Source: Hyphomicrobiales bacterium
Lineage (GTDB): Bacteria > Pseudomonadota > Alphaproteobacteria > Rhizobiales > Rhizobiaceae
Assembly (NCBI GenBank): GCA_900466475.1
Contig: UBMI01000021.1
Location: 186,001-250,000, forward strand
Length of the DNA: 64,000 nt
Direction of reading: 5' to 3'
Shown: piece by piece, positions 8,290 to 16,309 of the stretch
Layout: each line of letters begins with the position of its first letter
How positions within the stretch are numbered: the first letter of the stretch is position 1
Program-made: the position numbers and the translations under genes
The notes under the pieces: generated by a model
Databases searched by the model: none
The model's input: the letters and a program-made list of their open reading frames with translations, nothing else
What the model was told of the DNA's origin: nothing

Positions 8290-9186
8290 ATGAAAATATG
8301 CCTCCTGATAACAACGTACAGGCGTGATATCCAGCTGGTGCGTCTGCTTTCCCAGATCATCGATCTGCGAAGCAAATATACCGGCCCCGTCGTCTTCGAG
8401 ACAGTCGTGGCCGACTCCGATCCCGACAACGCCGCCAGACACATTCTCGAGCCGCTTTGTGATCTCTATGTAAACAACAAGGGGTCAGGCTTCGACGACA
8501 ACCTGTTTCACTTTTACGCCGACCATGCTCGCAATTGCGATTTCATCTTCAGCATAGGCGATGCCGACGTTTTCAGCTGCGGCCAAGTCAATCCGCTTGA
8601 TCTGCTGGAACTCGCTGCCAGGCAGGAGCACGATGCCGTTCTGTTCAATCATTGCGAATACAGATCGGCAGACATGCTCGCGACCGAGCTGACATATACG
8701 CTGTCGCCGGCATTCTATACCAATCCCAAGCTGATGGACGAGCCGGAGACGTTTCGCCGGCACTTCCTCGGCCACGTTCCCCGACATGTCGGCCTTCTGT
8801 ACCGGAGCAGCTTGATCATCGAAAGTCTCGGGAAGCTTGCTGCCTTCCGAGACACGCTGCATCTCTATGCCGTGCCTTTCCTGCTGGCGCTCGAGAAGAA
8901 CAGGGCGATGTTCTTCGACTATCCCTTGAATTACTTTGCCGCGGATGCGACCTCCGACGGCACCTCCAAGGATTGGACGGACGTATTCATGGGCCTGTAT
9001 CGCTTCCTTCTTGCCGCGAAAGCCATTCTGTCGCCGGCAAGTTTCGCAATCACCAAGCAGGGCTTCATGGCCAACTACCTCAATGACCGTTCCTGGCTGC
9101 GCGGATCCCTGTCCCGCTTTGTTCCGAGCGAGTCGCAAATATTGCGAGAGTTGGATGGGGTGCTCGAAAGCTTCCCACAAGCTTAA
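8290..9186 (+). CDS. GT-A-like glycosyltransferase
   Basis: A 298-aa protein starting KICLLITTYRRD with a VVADSDPDN strand, a GT2-like fold start; the motif FSIGDADVFSCG near residue 80 may supply the DxD acid pair. The donor could be one of the deoxy sugars made by neighbouring genes. The frame is open from an ATG at 8224, but ATG 8290 sits directly before the conserved strand with GGGAAAG about 10 nt upstream, so the shorter form is chosen with moderate certainty. A 125-bp gap follows before the methyltransferase gene. Confidence 0.65.
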   Translation: MKICLLITTYRRDIQLVRLLSQIIDLRSKYTGPVVFETVVADSDPDNAARHILEPLCDLYVNNKGSGFDDNLFHFYADHARNCDFIFSIGDADVFSCGQVNPLDLLELAARQEHDAVLFNHCEYRSADMLATELTYTLSPAFYTNPKLMDEPETFRRHFLGHVPRHVGLLYRSSLIIESLGKLAAFRDTLHLYAVPFLLALEKNRAMFFDYPLNYFAADATSDGTSKDWTDVFMGLYRFLLAAKAILSPASFAITKQGFMANYLNDRSWLRGSLSRFVPSESQILRELDGVLESFPQA

Positions 9187-9311
9187 ATCTCTAGAAACGT
9201 AGCTATCGGAAGGCGTGATGGCCTGGCGTCGATGAGCTCGAACGCGGCAGCCGGAACGCAGCGGGATGCGCACGCTCCCCACGATGGCGCAGCGAACGGT
9301 AAGGATTCCCA

Positions 9312-10502
9312 ATGTCGAAATGTTGTTCTCTGTGCGACGGACAGATCTTGAACAAATTTCTGGATTTGGGGCGCCAGCCCCTCGCGAACAAATACCCAAA
9401 ACCGAGTGATTTTCAGGAAGAGAAATTCTTCCCGCTCGAGGTGTTCTTTTGCGAGACCTGCAAGAATGTTCAGCTTGGCGAGATGGTCCCGCGATCCCTC
9501 ATGTTCGAGGATTACTATTACCTGAGTTCGGTCAATGGGGGCCTCGTCCGCCATTTCGAGGCGCTCGCCGAGGAACTGAAGGAAGCGAAATTCGTCGTCG
9601 ACGTGGGCTCCAACGATGGCGTGTTGCTGCGTCCGCTCAAAGGTCTCGGAGTTCGGGCGCTGGGCGTCGAACCTTCGATCAATGTCTCCAAGCTCGCCAA
9701 TGACGAGGGGCTGGAAACGCTCTGCGCCTTCTTCGAGGAAACCTCGGCACGGCAGGTGCTGGACAGCCACGGCCCGGCGGATGTGATCGTCGCCAGCAGC
9801 GTCTTCACGCATCTCGACGCACCGGATCAGTTCATCCGCGCAGCGGACATCCTGATGGCGAAAGACGGCAAGCTGGTGATCGAGGTCGAGTATATCCTCA
9901 ACATGATCAGCCAGGTGCAGTTCGAGCGATTCTACCTCGACCGGATCTTCTACTACTCGATCTCGTCGATGAAGCAGCTGTTCGGCAAGCACGGCATGGT
10001 GATCACCGGGCTTGAGCCTGTGGCCCAGCATGGCGGCTCCCTTCGGTTCACATTGATGCGCGAGGCGGCCGGCACCGAGGCCCCGGAGTTGGCGGAGCTG
10101 ATCGCGACCGAGTTGAAGGTGCTGAACACTGCGGCACTGACAGATTTTGGCCAGCGCTGCCGCGATCTGACCGACAGGTTGGTCGCTGGCTTGAAGCGCT
10201 GGCGGGAAGAGGGCGTCAAGGTGGCAGGCTACGGCGCGCCTGCCCGACTTTCGACCATCACCAACTTTGGCGGCATCGACAGCGAGCTGCTGCCCTTCAC
10301 GATCGATGACAGTCCGCTGAAACAGGGACGCACCTCGCCCGGCGCGCATATCCCGGTTGTGTCTGCCTCTGAACTTGAGACCTATCAGCCCGAAGTGCTG
10401 GTGGTCTTCGCCTACGAATACATCGACGACATTCGGAAAAAGACTAGCAATGCATATGACTACTACATGCCAATTCCGCTTGTTGAACTCATAGCTTCCT
10501 GA
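9312..10502 (+). CDS. sugar C-methyltransferase-like SAM enzyme (TcaB9/NovU-like)
   Basis: A 396-aa protein with the three-part layout of TylCIII/NovU/TcaB9-type sugar C-methyltransferases: an N-terminal zinc-binding module (CSLC near 5-8 and CETC at 47-50), a central SAM domain (VVDVGSNDG, 95-103) and a C-terminal Rossmann-like module (VAGYGAPARLS). The conserved HGGSLR motif is at 240-245. The usual Y-x-E-H catalytic motif reads Y208-L-D210-R211, so the expected base His is Arg. It may act on a keto-sugar nucleotide made nearby, but reaction and substrate are uncertain. Confidence 0.75.
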   Translation: MSKCCSLCDGQILNKFLDLGRQPLANKYPKPSDFQEEKFFPLEVFFCETCKNVQLGEMVPRSLMFEDYYYLSSVNGGLVRHFEALAEELKEAKFVVDVGSNDGVLLRPLKGLGVRALGVEPSINVSKLANDEGLETLCAFFEETSARQVLDSHGPADVIVASSVFTHLDAPDQFIRAADILMAKDGKLVIEVEYILNMISQVQFERFYLDRIFYYSISSMKQLFGKHGMVITGLEPVAQHGGSLRFTLMREAAGTEAPELAELIATELKVLNTAALTDFGQRCRDLTDRLVAGLKRWREEGVKVAGYGAPARLSTITNFGGIDSELLPFTIDDSPLKQGRTSPGAHIPVVSASELETYQPEVLVVFAYEYIDDIRKKTSNAYDYYMPIPLVELIAS

Positions 10503-10522
10503 TCACTGGAATGGGGAAAGAA

Positions 10523-11608
10523 ATGTCGAAAGAAATTCAACGTATTGTCGAGCGGCTTGGTGCTAATGCCCATCGGTTTTCCGGGAAGACTGTCCTGCTG
10601 GCAGGGGGGGCGGGTTTCCTTGGGAAGCACTTCGTCAAGGTGTTTCAGAAGCTGAATAACGACGTGCTGGACAAGCCCTGCTCGGTCATCTCGGTGGATA
10701 ACTACATCACCGGCACCAAGAACCTCGATGAAAGCATCGTGCGCGATCCCAACATCATGCAGGTCTGGGCCGATGTGACCCATCCGCTGCCCGTGCGCGA
10801 AGATATCGACTTCATCATCCAGGCTGCGGGCATCGCATCACCCGTTTTCTACATGCGTTATCCGCTCGAGACCATCGAGAGCGCGGTGCATGGCACCCGC
10901 AACCTCCTGGACCTGGCTTCACGCAACAAGAACCTCGAGGGCTTCCTGTTCTTCAGCTCCTCCGAGATCTACGGCGATCCCGACCCCCGCGCGGTGCCGA
11001 TCAAGGAAGATTACCACGGCAACGTTTCGACCGTTGGGCCGCGCGCCTGCTACGACGAATCCAAACGCCTGGGCGAGACGCTCTGCACGATCTACAAAGA
11101 GCACCACGGCGTGCCGGCAAAGATCGTGCGCCCGTTCAACGTCTTTGGTCCGGGCATGGGTCACAACGACCGCCGCGTGATCCCGATGTTCACCTATCAG
11201 GCGCTCAATGGCCGTACGATCCCGGTCCACGGCACCGGCCTGCAGACGCGCACCTTCTGCTACATCACCGATGCCATCTACGGCTTCCTGATGACGCTGC
11301 TTGAGGGCAAGTGCGGCGAGGCCTACAACATCGGCAACCCGGACAACGAAATCTCGATGATCAAGCTGGCGGAGATGTATCCCAAGCTGCTGCCGGGCGC
11401 CTCCTTCACCCGCATCGACTATCCGGACACCTATCCGGCGGGAGAACCTAACCGTCGCTGCCCGGATATCACCAAGGCGCGGGAAACCTTTGGTTATACC
11501 TCCGAGGTGGATGTCGAAGATGGTCTCGCGCGCTTCATCGACTGGGCTCGCAATGAGCGGAACTATATCGATTTCGAGCCCGAAGCGGCGCTCAAAAAGG
11601 CTGGATAA
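10523..11608 (+). CDS. UDP-xylose-synthase-like SDR (NDP-sugar decarboxylase/epimerase)
   Basis: Extended SDR of 361 aa. The nucleotide-binding GGAGFLG is at 28-34, the active-site serine motif SSSEIYGDP near 145-153, and Y177-x3-K181 follows. The stretches RPFNVFGPGMG and RRCPDITKA resemble UDP-glucuronate decarboxylase (UXS) and dTDP-glucose 4,6-dehydratase relatives; which reaction applies is open. ATG 10523 is preferred over ATG 10511 because GGGGA lies 5 nt upstream of it. It sits between the methyltransferase and the Gfo/Idh/MocA gene with very short gaps (6 nt to the latter), so the three are probably co-translated. Confidence 0.75.
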   Translation: MSKEIQRIVERLGANAHRFSGKTVLLAGGAGFLGKHFVKVFQKLNNDVLDKPCSVISVDNYITGTKNLDESIVRDPNIMQVWADVTHPLPVREDIDFIIQAAGIASPVFYMRYPLETIESAVHGTRNLLDLASRNKNLEGFLFFSSSEIYGDPDPRAVPIKEDYHGNVSTVGPRACYDESKRLGETLCTIYKEHHGVPAKIVRPFNVFGPGMGHNDRRVIPMFTYQALNGRTIPVHGTGLQTRTFCYITDAIYGFLMTLLEGKCGEAYNIGNPDNEISMIKLAEMYPKLLPGASFTRIDYPDTYPAGEPNRRCPDITKARETFGYTSEVDVEDGLARFIDWARNERNYIDFEPEAALKKAG

Positions 11609-11614
11609 CAATAG

Positions 11615-12475
11615 GTGGTAACACTAGGCCTCATCGGGCGGGGCGCCTGGGCGCGCATCATTGGCGCCACTCTGGACAGCCTGCCCCAAGTGCGCTGGGT
11701 GCCGCTGAACGGCCCCGGCGCTTCTGTTGACGGCGTCATCATCGCCAACAGGAGCAAAGATCACGTGTCCTCGGCGCTCCCCTTCGTTAAGGCGGGGGTG
11801 CCGTGCTTTATTGAAAAACCGCTGGCCACATGCCTCGAGGACTTCCTGCGCCTCAAGGCGGCGGCTGGTGCAGCCGGCGGCCACGTCTTTGCAGGGCACC
11901 TGCACCGGTTCAACCCGGCCGCAGAGGCCTTTTGTGCTGCCCTGCCGGAGATCGGCCCGATCCAATCGGCAACTGCGCTCTGCGCCAATGGCAAACCGCG
12001 CGACGATACGTCCGTGATCTGGGATTGGTTGCCGCACCCGCTATCGCTGGCAGCACGGATCTTCGCCACTCCGGCCGAGCGCGCGACGGCCCGGTCGCTT
12101 GAAGGCGGAGCGCGCCCGCTTCGCGTGGCTGCACAATTGTCCTACGAAGGGCGACCTTTCGACCTTGAGGCCAGCTGGCTTTCGCCAGATCCAGCCTTTC
12201 GGATCACGGCCGCAGGCACCAAGGGACGTCTCATCTTTGATGACAAGGCCGCGCAGAAAGTCACGCTCATCCGCGAAGGCGACAGTGTTGCCCTTACCTA
12301 TGAGCCAGAGCTGCCTCTAACCCGCGAACTGCGCGTCTTTGTCGAGTTGATCCGTGGCGTGCGCTACAACCCCTCTCCACTTGATGCGGCAGAGGAAGTC
12401 CTTCGCAGCCTGGATGCCATCGAACGTTCGGCAGCAGCAGACGGCGCCCCGGTCGCGATCAATTGGCCGGATTGA
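11615..12475 (+). CDS. Gfo/Idh/MocA-family oxidoreductase
   Basis: A 286-aa NAD(P)-dependent oxidoreductase of the glucose-fructose oxidoreductase family. The Rossmann start GLIGRGAWAR and the catalytic EKP motif (67-69 in CFIEKPLAT) are present. The N-terminal domain is compact, with the region between the dinucleotide fold and EKP shorter than usual. It may oxidise or reduce a sugar nucleotide made by the preceding SDR and methyltransferase. The start is a GTG at 11615, six nt after the SDR stop, with no strong ribosome binding site, consistent with coupling. Its 3' end overlaps the convergent glycosyltransferase gene by 17 nt. Confidence 0.75.
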   Translation: MVTLGLIGRGAWARIIGATLDSLPQVRWVPLNGPGASVDGVIIANRSKDHVSSALPFVKAGVPCFIEKPLATCLEDFLRLKAAAGAAGGHVFAGHLHRFNPAAEAFCAALPEIGPIQSATALCANGKPRDDTSVIWDWLPHPLSLAARIFATPAERATARSLEGGARPLRVAAQLSYEGRPFDLEASWLSPDPAFRITAAGTKGRLIFDDKAAQKVTLIREGDSVALTYEPELPLTRELRVFVELIRGVRYNPSPLDAAEEVLRSLDAIERSAAADGAPVAINWPD

Positions 12476-13430
12476 GGTATCCGTAAATCTGCGCGAGGAT
12501 TTCCTGAACGCGCGCGTCCAGGTGGCTGGTCGCCATGGCCAGTTCGTGACGCGCGAGTACGCCGGCCTCGCCCTGCTTGCGGAAATGTGCGTTCGCCGCC
12601 TCGACAATGGCCTGCGGGGCCGCCACATCGCTCGGCTCGAAATAGAACAGATGCTCCTGCAGAGCGGCCAGCGCGGGAAGATCCCTCAGGCTGGCTGGAA
12701 GGATCGGCACGCCCCCGGTGATCAGCGCATCAAAGACACGGATAGGCAGATCGCCACGGACCGGGACGATCCAATGGCTCATATGCGCCGCCCATTCGTC
12801 CAACCGGTCCAACTCCGTGCGGTCATGGTACGTCCGCGCCGCCGGACCCACGTGTTTGAAATGCATGTTCAGCGTCTGGAGCAGCGCATTCCGCTCGGGG
12901 AATTGCGGATAGAGGATATGCCGCCCAAGGGGTTCCGGATCACGTGTTGCGGCCAGGAGGCGATCGCGATGTTCGCTCAGATAGGCGCGTGACCACTGGA
13001 TGACCGCTGCACTTACGGGGCGTCCCATCGCCTTGGTCACCTGCGCGTAAGTCTCATTATTGTGCGGATGGCACGGCACGTAAAAGTCGGACAGCATCGC
13101 AAAATTCAGGGACATCGCGACATCATGATGATTGTCGAAATCCCAGATGCAGACATGGGCACGCGGTTCGTTGGCGAACATGCCCACATACTTCTGCCCA
13201 ATCTGAGCGATGTCATTGTTGTTCAGTATGTAGATGGTGTCGGGCTCGAACTGCTCGATGGCCTTGAGGTTCACCAACGAGATCTGGTCTGTCTTCTCGG
13301 CCTTGCTGAAGATCCCCTCGCTCAACCTGACCTGCGTTTGCGGGCGCAGTTTCATGCTCTCAGAAAAGGCCTTTCGGCGGAGTTCTTTCTGCACATTCAA
13401 CTGTTCAATCTGCTCGTTTACGGATGACAT
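12459..13430 (-). CDS. putative glycosyltransferase (CgeB/GT-B-like)
   Basis: A 323-aa soluble protein. The C-terminal stretch PVRGDLPIRVFDALITGGVPIL resembles the donor-binding part of GT-B glycosyltransferases of the CgeB/YkvP type, where a conserved R/D-x-x-x-G-x-P-I/L pattern contacts the nucleotide sugar. The N-terminal part (first 60 residues) is helical and charged and is not recognised. It closes the polysaccharide block, convergent with the Gfo/Idh/MocA gene. The AT-rich DNA at about 13431-13500 is the likely promoter region. Function is inferred from one motif and the neighbourhood. Confidence 0.55.
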   Translation of the reverse strand: MSSVNEQIEQLNVQKELRRKAFSESMKLRPQTQVRLSEGIFSKAEKTDQISLVNLKAIEQFEPDTIYILNNNDIAQIGQKYVGMFANEPRAHVCIWDFDNHHDVAMSLNFAMLSDFYVPCHPHNNETYAQVTKAMGRPVSAAVIQWSRAYLSEHRDRLLAATRDPEPLGRHILYPQFPERNALLQTLNMHFKHVGPAARTYHDRTELDRLDEWAAHMSHWIVPVRGDLPIRVFDALITGGVPILPASLRDLPALAALQEHLFYFEPSDVAAPQAIVEAANAHFRKQGEAGVLARHELAMATSHLDARVQEILAQIYGYLNPAN

Positions 13431-13729
13431 GTCAGGTGGTTTCGCTCTTGCTTATCTGGAAATATTTCTAACGTTTTAAGGTTAAATATTCCTAAAATCT
13501 CGGTGAGTTGGTCCCGCCAGTGGGAACGCTTTTCCCTTCGAGGGTGGTTTGGCCCGCTCCCCTGAAAAGTCCGCGGTATGACGCGCTAGTCTGTTCCTCG
13601 AACGCTTCGAATGGTCGCCGAAGGTGACGCAGGAAAAAGGCGTTTGCGTGCTGCTTCGGCTCTTTTGCCAGTGAGTTGGAGGGACATGGCGGCGATCCGG
13701 GCGGAGAGGCCTCCACGGGATCGAATAGC
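13431..13729. other. intergenic stretch, no supported gene
   Basis: About 300 bp upstream of the minus-strand glycosyltransferase gene. Its first 60 bp are unusually AT-rich for this window and probably carry that gene's promoter. The remainder has only short frames without family resemblance or convincing ribosome binding sites. Nothing further is recognised. Confidence 0.4.
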
Positions 13730-13882
13730 CTAGAGAATCCGGTCGATCTTATGCTGAATATGCAGATTCGGCATCAACCCAGCCGTATGTGCGGCGCGAT
13801 ACGCGTTCCTCGCAGCATCGAATGTCACGCCCCACATGATGGCGCTGAGGAGAAACGCGATGATGTAAACTTGGATGCGCAT
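13730..13882 (-). CDS. possible small membrane protein
   Basis: A 50-aa frame starting MRIQVYIIAFLLSAIMWGV, one hydrophobic segment followed by a basic tail with RNAYRAAH. The frame is open to 13945 but the hydrophobic segment begins at the ATG at 13882. No good ribosome binding site is visible. It lies between the polysaccharide block and tRNA-Leu. It could be a real single-pass small protein or chance. Confidence 0.3.
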   Translation of the reverse strand: MRIQVYIIAFLLSAIMWGVTFDAARNAYRAAHTAGLMPNLHIQHKIDRIL

Positions 13883-14048
13883 AGTTCTATCAAAGTGCGG
13901 CATATCGGCATTTATATGGCAGTGCGAAGCATTGCTCGAGATCAATTATTATCGGTGAATAAAGACGCAGAGAACGACCACCACAACGGTGGGCACAGAT
14001 AACAGGGAGACCCCGTATCTGTTTGATCTCATTGAGGATCAATGGGAA

Positions 14049-14135
14049 TGGTGCCCAGAAGAGGACTCGAACCTCCACACCCTTTCGGGTACCAGCACCT
14101 GAAGCTGGCGCGTCTACCAATTCCGCCATCTGGGC
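14049..14135 (-). tRNA. tRNA-Leu (CAG)
   Basis: The minus strand reads a complete class II tRNA: acceptor GCCCAGA pairing with the 3' end, D-arm with GGTAGAC, an anticodon stem CCAGC/GCTGG around loop TTCAGGT (anticodon CAG), a variable arm with CCC-GAAA-GGG, T-arm GGTTCGAGTCC, and an encoded 3' CCA. It decodes CUG, a very common leucine codon in high-GC rhizobia. Confidence 0.95.
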
Positions 14136-14145
14136 GACGGAGAGC

Positions 14146-14174
14146 CATGTACGGGGGCGGCTCGTTACTGTCAA
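14146..14174 (-). promoter_or_regulatory. predicted promoter of tRNA-Leu
   Basis: On the minus strand a consensus -35 TTGACA (14174-14169) is followed after exactly 17 nt by TACATG (14151-14146), about 10 nt before the tRNA 5' end. The -35 is perfect and the -10 is weak, a pattern not unusual in alphaproteobacteria. Confidence 0.5.
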
Positions 14175-14303
14175 CAGGGTTTTTGAAGTTTTCCTGACAG
14201 TCTGTGAAAAAGCTTCACGAAGCTGTGGTCGAACCCAACGGATCAGTGGATGGCATGGCTCATTTCTCAACCCTATATAATGGGTATTGGAAAGGAACGC
14301 GCC

Positions 14304-14711
14304 ATGTTCGACCTTCGCTCTATCCTTCTTGCTGGTCTGTTTGCCGTATTGCCATTGATGGGAGCCAATGCCGCCTCGCCGTCGCTTGGGCCTCTCAATA
14401 CGCAGTCGACGATCTGCGACTATCGCGGCTGCTTCGGCTTCGGTCCGCAGCAGTGGCATCGCCCTGCCTACGTCCAGCCGAACTATCTCCCACCGAATGC
14501 AGCCGGGCCGAATTATTATCAGCCGCCCGGGCAATTGCCGCCACGGCTGACCTACGGTCCGCCGCCGGCACCGCGCGTGCAGCCTTCGGCGGATAATCAG
14601 GTCCGCCATCAGCAATGGTGCCGGAACGAATATCGATCCTACAATCCGCGCACCGATCGCTTCCTGACCTATGAAGGCATCTACAAGACCTGCAATTCGC
14701 CTTATAATTGA
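14304..14711 (+). CDS. BA14K-like secreted protein
   Basis: A 135-aa secreted protein: signal peptide with cleavage after about ANA (residue 23), then a Pro/Tyr/Gln-rich linker and a C-terminal module with HQQWCRNEYRSYNPRTDRF ending CNSPYN. That ending matches the BA14K family (two cysteines, W-C...Y-R-S-Y...C-x-S-P-Y) found in Brucella and rhizobia, where the founding member was described as an immunoreactive protein with lectin-like activity. ATG 14304 is chosen because AAGGAA lies 7 nt upstream and the signal peptide begins there. Regulation is unknown. Confidence 0.8.
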   Translation: MFDLRSILLAGLFAVLPLMGANAASPSLGPLNTQSTICDYRGCFGFGPQQWHRPAYVQPNYLPPNAAGPNYYQPPGQLPPRLTYGPPPAPRVQPSADNQVRHQQWCRNEYRSYNPRTDRFLTYEGIYKTCNSPYN

Positions 14712-14714
14712 ACG

Positions 14715-15008
14715 TCAGCTCTCCAGCGATGCGCGGTCGGTATGGCCGAGATCGCGGTCAGGCTCGATGATGTCGCGCACCCGCTGCTTGAGTTCCTTCG
14801 GTCCGGGAAAGCCGCCGTCGCGCTTGCGCTCCCAGATCAGGTCGCCATTGACACGGATCTCGAAATTGCCGCCGGTGCCGGGAATGAGCGCCACTTCGCC
14901 GAGGCTGTCGGTAAAGGTCTGCAGCAGTTCCTGCGCCATCCAGGCGGCGCGCAGCAGCCAGTTGCACTGCGTGCAGTAGAGGATCGTCACACGGGCTTTC
15001 TCGGTCAT
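14715..15008 (-). CDS. SelT/SelW/SelH (Rdx)-family protein
   Basis: A 97-aa thioredoxin-like-fold protein of the Rdx family. The redox motif C-x-x-C (YCTQCNW, about residues 11-14) has Cys where eukaryotic SelW carries selenocysteine. The GTGGNFEIRVNGDLIWERK stretch is the family's central beta-hairpin, and GGFPGPKELKQ is its C-terminal signature. Family members are small redox proteins of unclear partner. AAGGAG lies 6-8 nt before ATG 15008; the frame open further upstream is not used. It converges on the BA14K gene with only 3 nt between stops. Confidence 0.85.
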   Translation of the reverse strand: MTEKARVTILYCTQCNWLLRAAWMAQELLQTFTDSLGEVALIPGTGGNFEIRVNGDLIWERKRDGGFPGPKELKQRVRDIIEPDRDLGHTDRASLES

Positions 15009-15193
15009 GGGAATCTCCTTTAATCCGAGGGATCTAGAAGCTCGCAAAAGACGTTGCAATGCGCCTGGCACCGAATCTGCGGACGGAAAGTTCGGATTCA
15101 GTCTTTTTTGATAATTTTCCATTAGCTATTCCGGATTGGTGTTTTCACGGATCTGGTGAGGCACCCTGGTTCTTGTTTTGCGTCACGGTGCCC

Positions 15194-16234
15194 ATGCGTT
15201 CCACGGCTATCCCAGCGATCCTCGTCGCCTGCCTTGCTCTGGCAGGCTGCTCTTCGGCTTCCGGTCCGGAAAATCTTTCGGCTGGTGTTGCTCCGAAGCC
15301 TTCGAAGGAAATCACGGCTTCTGTCACGCCGCCGCCGGCACCTGTGCCCCAGGCTACAGTTGCTGCAGCCGATGCCACTCCGCAGGCAAGCCTCGCCTGG
15401 GAAGCGCCCCTGCCGGAGTCCCGCGCCTTCTCGGCAGTGACGTCTTCAGCCACATCGCAGCCGGGTATGCCGATTCCGAGTGAACGCCCCGTCGAATTCG
15501 CCATGGCGGCGGCACCTGCCATAGAACCGCCGACCCGTGGCCGCTCGCGCGTCTATGGTTATGGTTTCCGCGATGCCAAGCCGATCAACTTCGGCAAGGT
15601 CTCTCCGCGCAAACTGGCCGTCCACGGCGTAGACGTCTCGCGCTGGCAGGGCGACATCGACTGGGAAACGCTCCGGACCCGCGGCGCTAACTTCGCCTTC
15701 ATCAAGGCAACGGATGGCGGCGATCATCTGGATCCGATGTTCAAGACAAACTGGTGGCGCGCCAAAGAGGCCGGCATCAAGCGCGGCGCCTATCATTTCT
15801 TCTACTGGTGCCGCACGGCCGGTGAGCAGGCCGACTGGTTCATCCGCAACGTGCCGCGCGATCCGGACGCCCTGCCGCCGGTCATCGATGTCGAATGGAA
15901 CGGCGAATCGAGCTGCAAAGTGAAGCTCTCCCGCGCCCGCGTGCTGGAAAAAATGCAGGTCTTCATGGAGAAGATCGAGCAGCACTACGGCAAGCGACCT
16001 ATCATCTATACGGCCCCGGATTTCTACGCGGATAATCTCGAAGGCGCCTTCCAGAACTATCACTTCTGGCTACGCGCGGTCGCCGAACATCCTTCGAAGG
16101 TCTATCCGAACCGCAAATGGCTCTTCTGGCAATATTCCGGCTCTGGCCTCTCTCATGGCGTCGAAGGCCGAATCGACCTCAATGCCTTCCGCGGAAGCGA
16201 AGAAGAATGGCACCGCTGGGTAGCGGGGCTGTAG
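15194..16234 (+). CDS. GH25 lysozyme-like lipoprotein
   Basis: Predicted peptidoglycan muramidase of glycoside hydrolase family 25, anchored as a lipoprotein. The signal peptide ends in the lipobox LALAGC. A Pro/Ala-rich linker follows to about residue 130, then the GH25 barrel: HGVDVSRWQGDIDW, FAFIKATDGG, AYHFFYW, the catalytic PVIDVEWNG (D-x-E) and the C-terminal WLFWQYSGSG. The start is placed at ATG 15194 because the lipoprotein signal begins there. The 346-aa length suits a linker plus a single GH25 domain. Likely target is the cell's own envelope peptidoglycan. Confidence 0.88.
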   Translation: MRSTAIPAILVACLALAGCSSASGPENLSAGVAPKPSKEITASVTPPPAPVPQATVAAADATPQASLAWEAPLPESRAFSAVTSSATSQPGMPIPSERPVEFAMAAAPAIEPPTRGRSRVYGYGFRDAKPINFGKVSPRKLAVHGVDVSRWQGDIDWETLRTRGANFAFIKATDGGDHLDPMFKTNWWRAKEAGIKRGAYHFFYWCRTAGEQADWFIRNVPRDPDALPPVIDVEWNGESSCKVKLSRARVLEKMQVFMEKIEQHYGKRPIIYTAPDFYADNLEGAFQNYHFWLRAVAEHPSKVYPNRKWLFWQYSGSGLSHGVEGRIDLNAFRGSEEEWHRWVAGL

Positions 16235-16309
16235 GAATTTCACTCCGCACAGAAGATGCCGCAGAACTGACGATATCAGCCCTGCGGCATTCGGCTTCGA
16301 CCGCAAGGA

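Noticed and set aside
13492..13716. Minus-strand 74-codon frame beyond the last polysaccharide gene
   Set aside because: No family, no ribosome binding site, proline/serine-rich by base composition.
14049..14135. tRNA-Leu as an attachment site of a genomic island
   Set aside because: No integrase and no repeat of the tRNA 3' end were found nearby, so only the proximity is noted.
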